Shown here: positions 13,626 through 13,657 of the stretch, in pieces
How positions within the stretch are numbered: the stretch's first letter is position 1
Layout: each line of letters begins with the position of its first letter
Assembly (NCBI GenBank): GCA_902478765.1
Contig: CABSMN010000009.1
Location: 1 to 13,657 of the forward strand
DNA length: 13,657 bases
DNA from: an uncultured Collinsella sp.
Lineage (GTDB): Bacteria > Actinomycetota > Coriobacteriia > Coriobacteriales > Coriobacteriaceae
Direction: 5' to 3'
Notes under the pieces: generated by a model
Database searches by the model: none
What the model saw: the letters and a program-made list of their open reading frames with translations, nothing else
Told to the model about the DNA's origin: nothing
Position numbers and translations under genes: made by a program

Positions 13626-13657
13626 CTGTCGAGAAGAAGGATATCGATTGGGGTAGC
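13622..13657 (+). CDS. ilvE: Branched-chain amino acid aminotransferase, N-terminus only (cut by window end)
   Basis: Only 12 codons (MTVEKKDIDWGS) are present. The KKxIDWGS opening is what I recall for class IV branched-chain aminotransferases, which usually continue LGFGYI. These enzymes transfer the amino group between glutamate and the keto acids of Leu, Ile and Val. AAGGAG (13611-13616) lies five bases before the ATG. The identity is inferred from the N-terminus alone. Confidence 0.6.
   Translation, partial: MTVEKKDIDWGS

Overview
The window (GC-rich, about 60% by eye, densely packed) looks like ordinary chromosome of a high-GC gut actinobacterium. The protein set, the gene style and the hallmark -10 boxes (TATACT, TACAGT, TACAAT) are most like class Coriobacteriia, with Collinsella as the best guess. 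That placement rests on recognition of the proteins, not on a database search. There are no rRNA or tRNA genes, no CRISPR array, no transposase and no phage genes.

Layout from left to right: glmS (+, complete) ends at a strong hairpin and faces a GntR/FCD regulator (-). That regulator is divergent from a YeiH-family (UPF0324) membrane transporter (+), and a dyad-rich spacer lies between them. A 265-base spacer with a large inverted repeat follows, then a Fis-type regulator (+) whose AAA+ domain resembles sigma-54 activators but has lost its key residues. Next is a single-pass membrane protein of unknown function (+) with a good promoter of its own. It faces a small nitroreductase (-). A divergent 96-residue orphan (+) ends at a textbook terminator. 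Then comes a three-gene operon (+): a MarR regulator with duplicated operator-like repeats, followed by two ABC exporter half-transporters that form an asymmetric heterodimer. This operon faces cysE (-). The window closes with dedA (+), a terminator, a long leader and the first 12 codons of what is probably ilvE (+).

The clearest functional unit is the marR-ABC-ABC operon, probably a self-regulated multidrug or toxic-compound efflux pump. The first ABC subunit carries the degenerate ATP site residues (Asp for Glu, Gln for His) and the second carries the complementary altered signature motif. glmS, cysE, dedA and ilvE are housekeeping genes for cell-wall amino sugar, cysteine, lipid-carrier recycling and branched-chain amino acids.

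I did not find a convincing wholly new multi-gene system. The observations most worth following are: (1) the degenerate AAA+/Fis regulator and the twin palindromes in front of it; (2) a short palindromic repeat built around AAAGGGACAG at all three convergent gene junctions; (3) an apparently leaderless 49-codon leader frame overlapping the ATG of ilvE; (4) an attenuator-like set of alternative hairpins before the 96-residue orphan.
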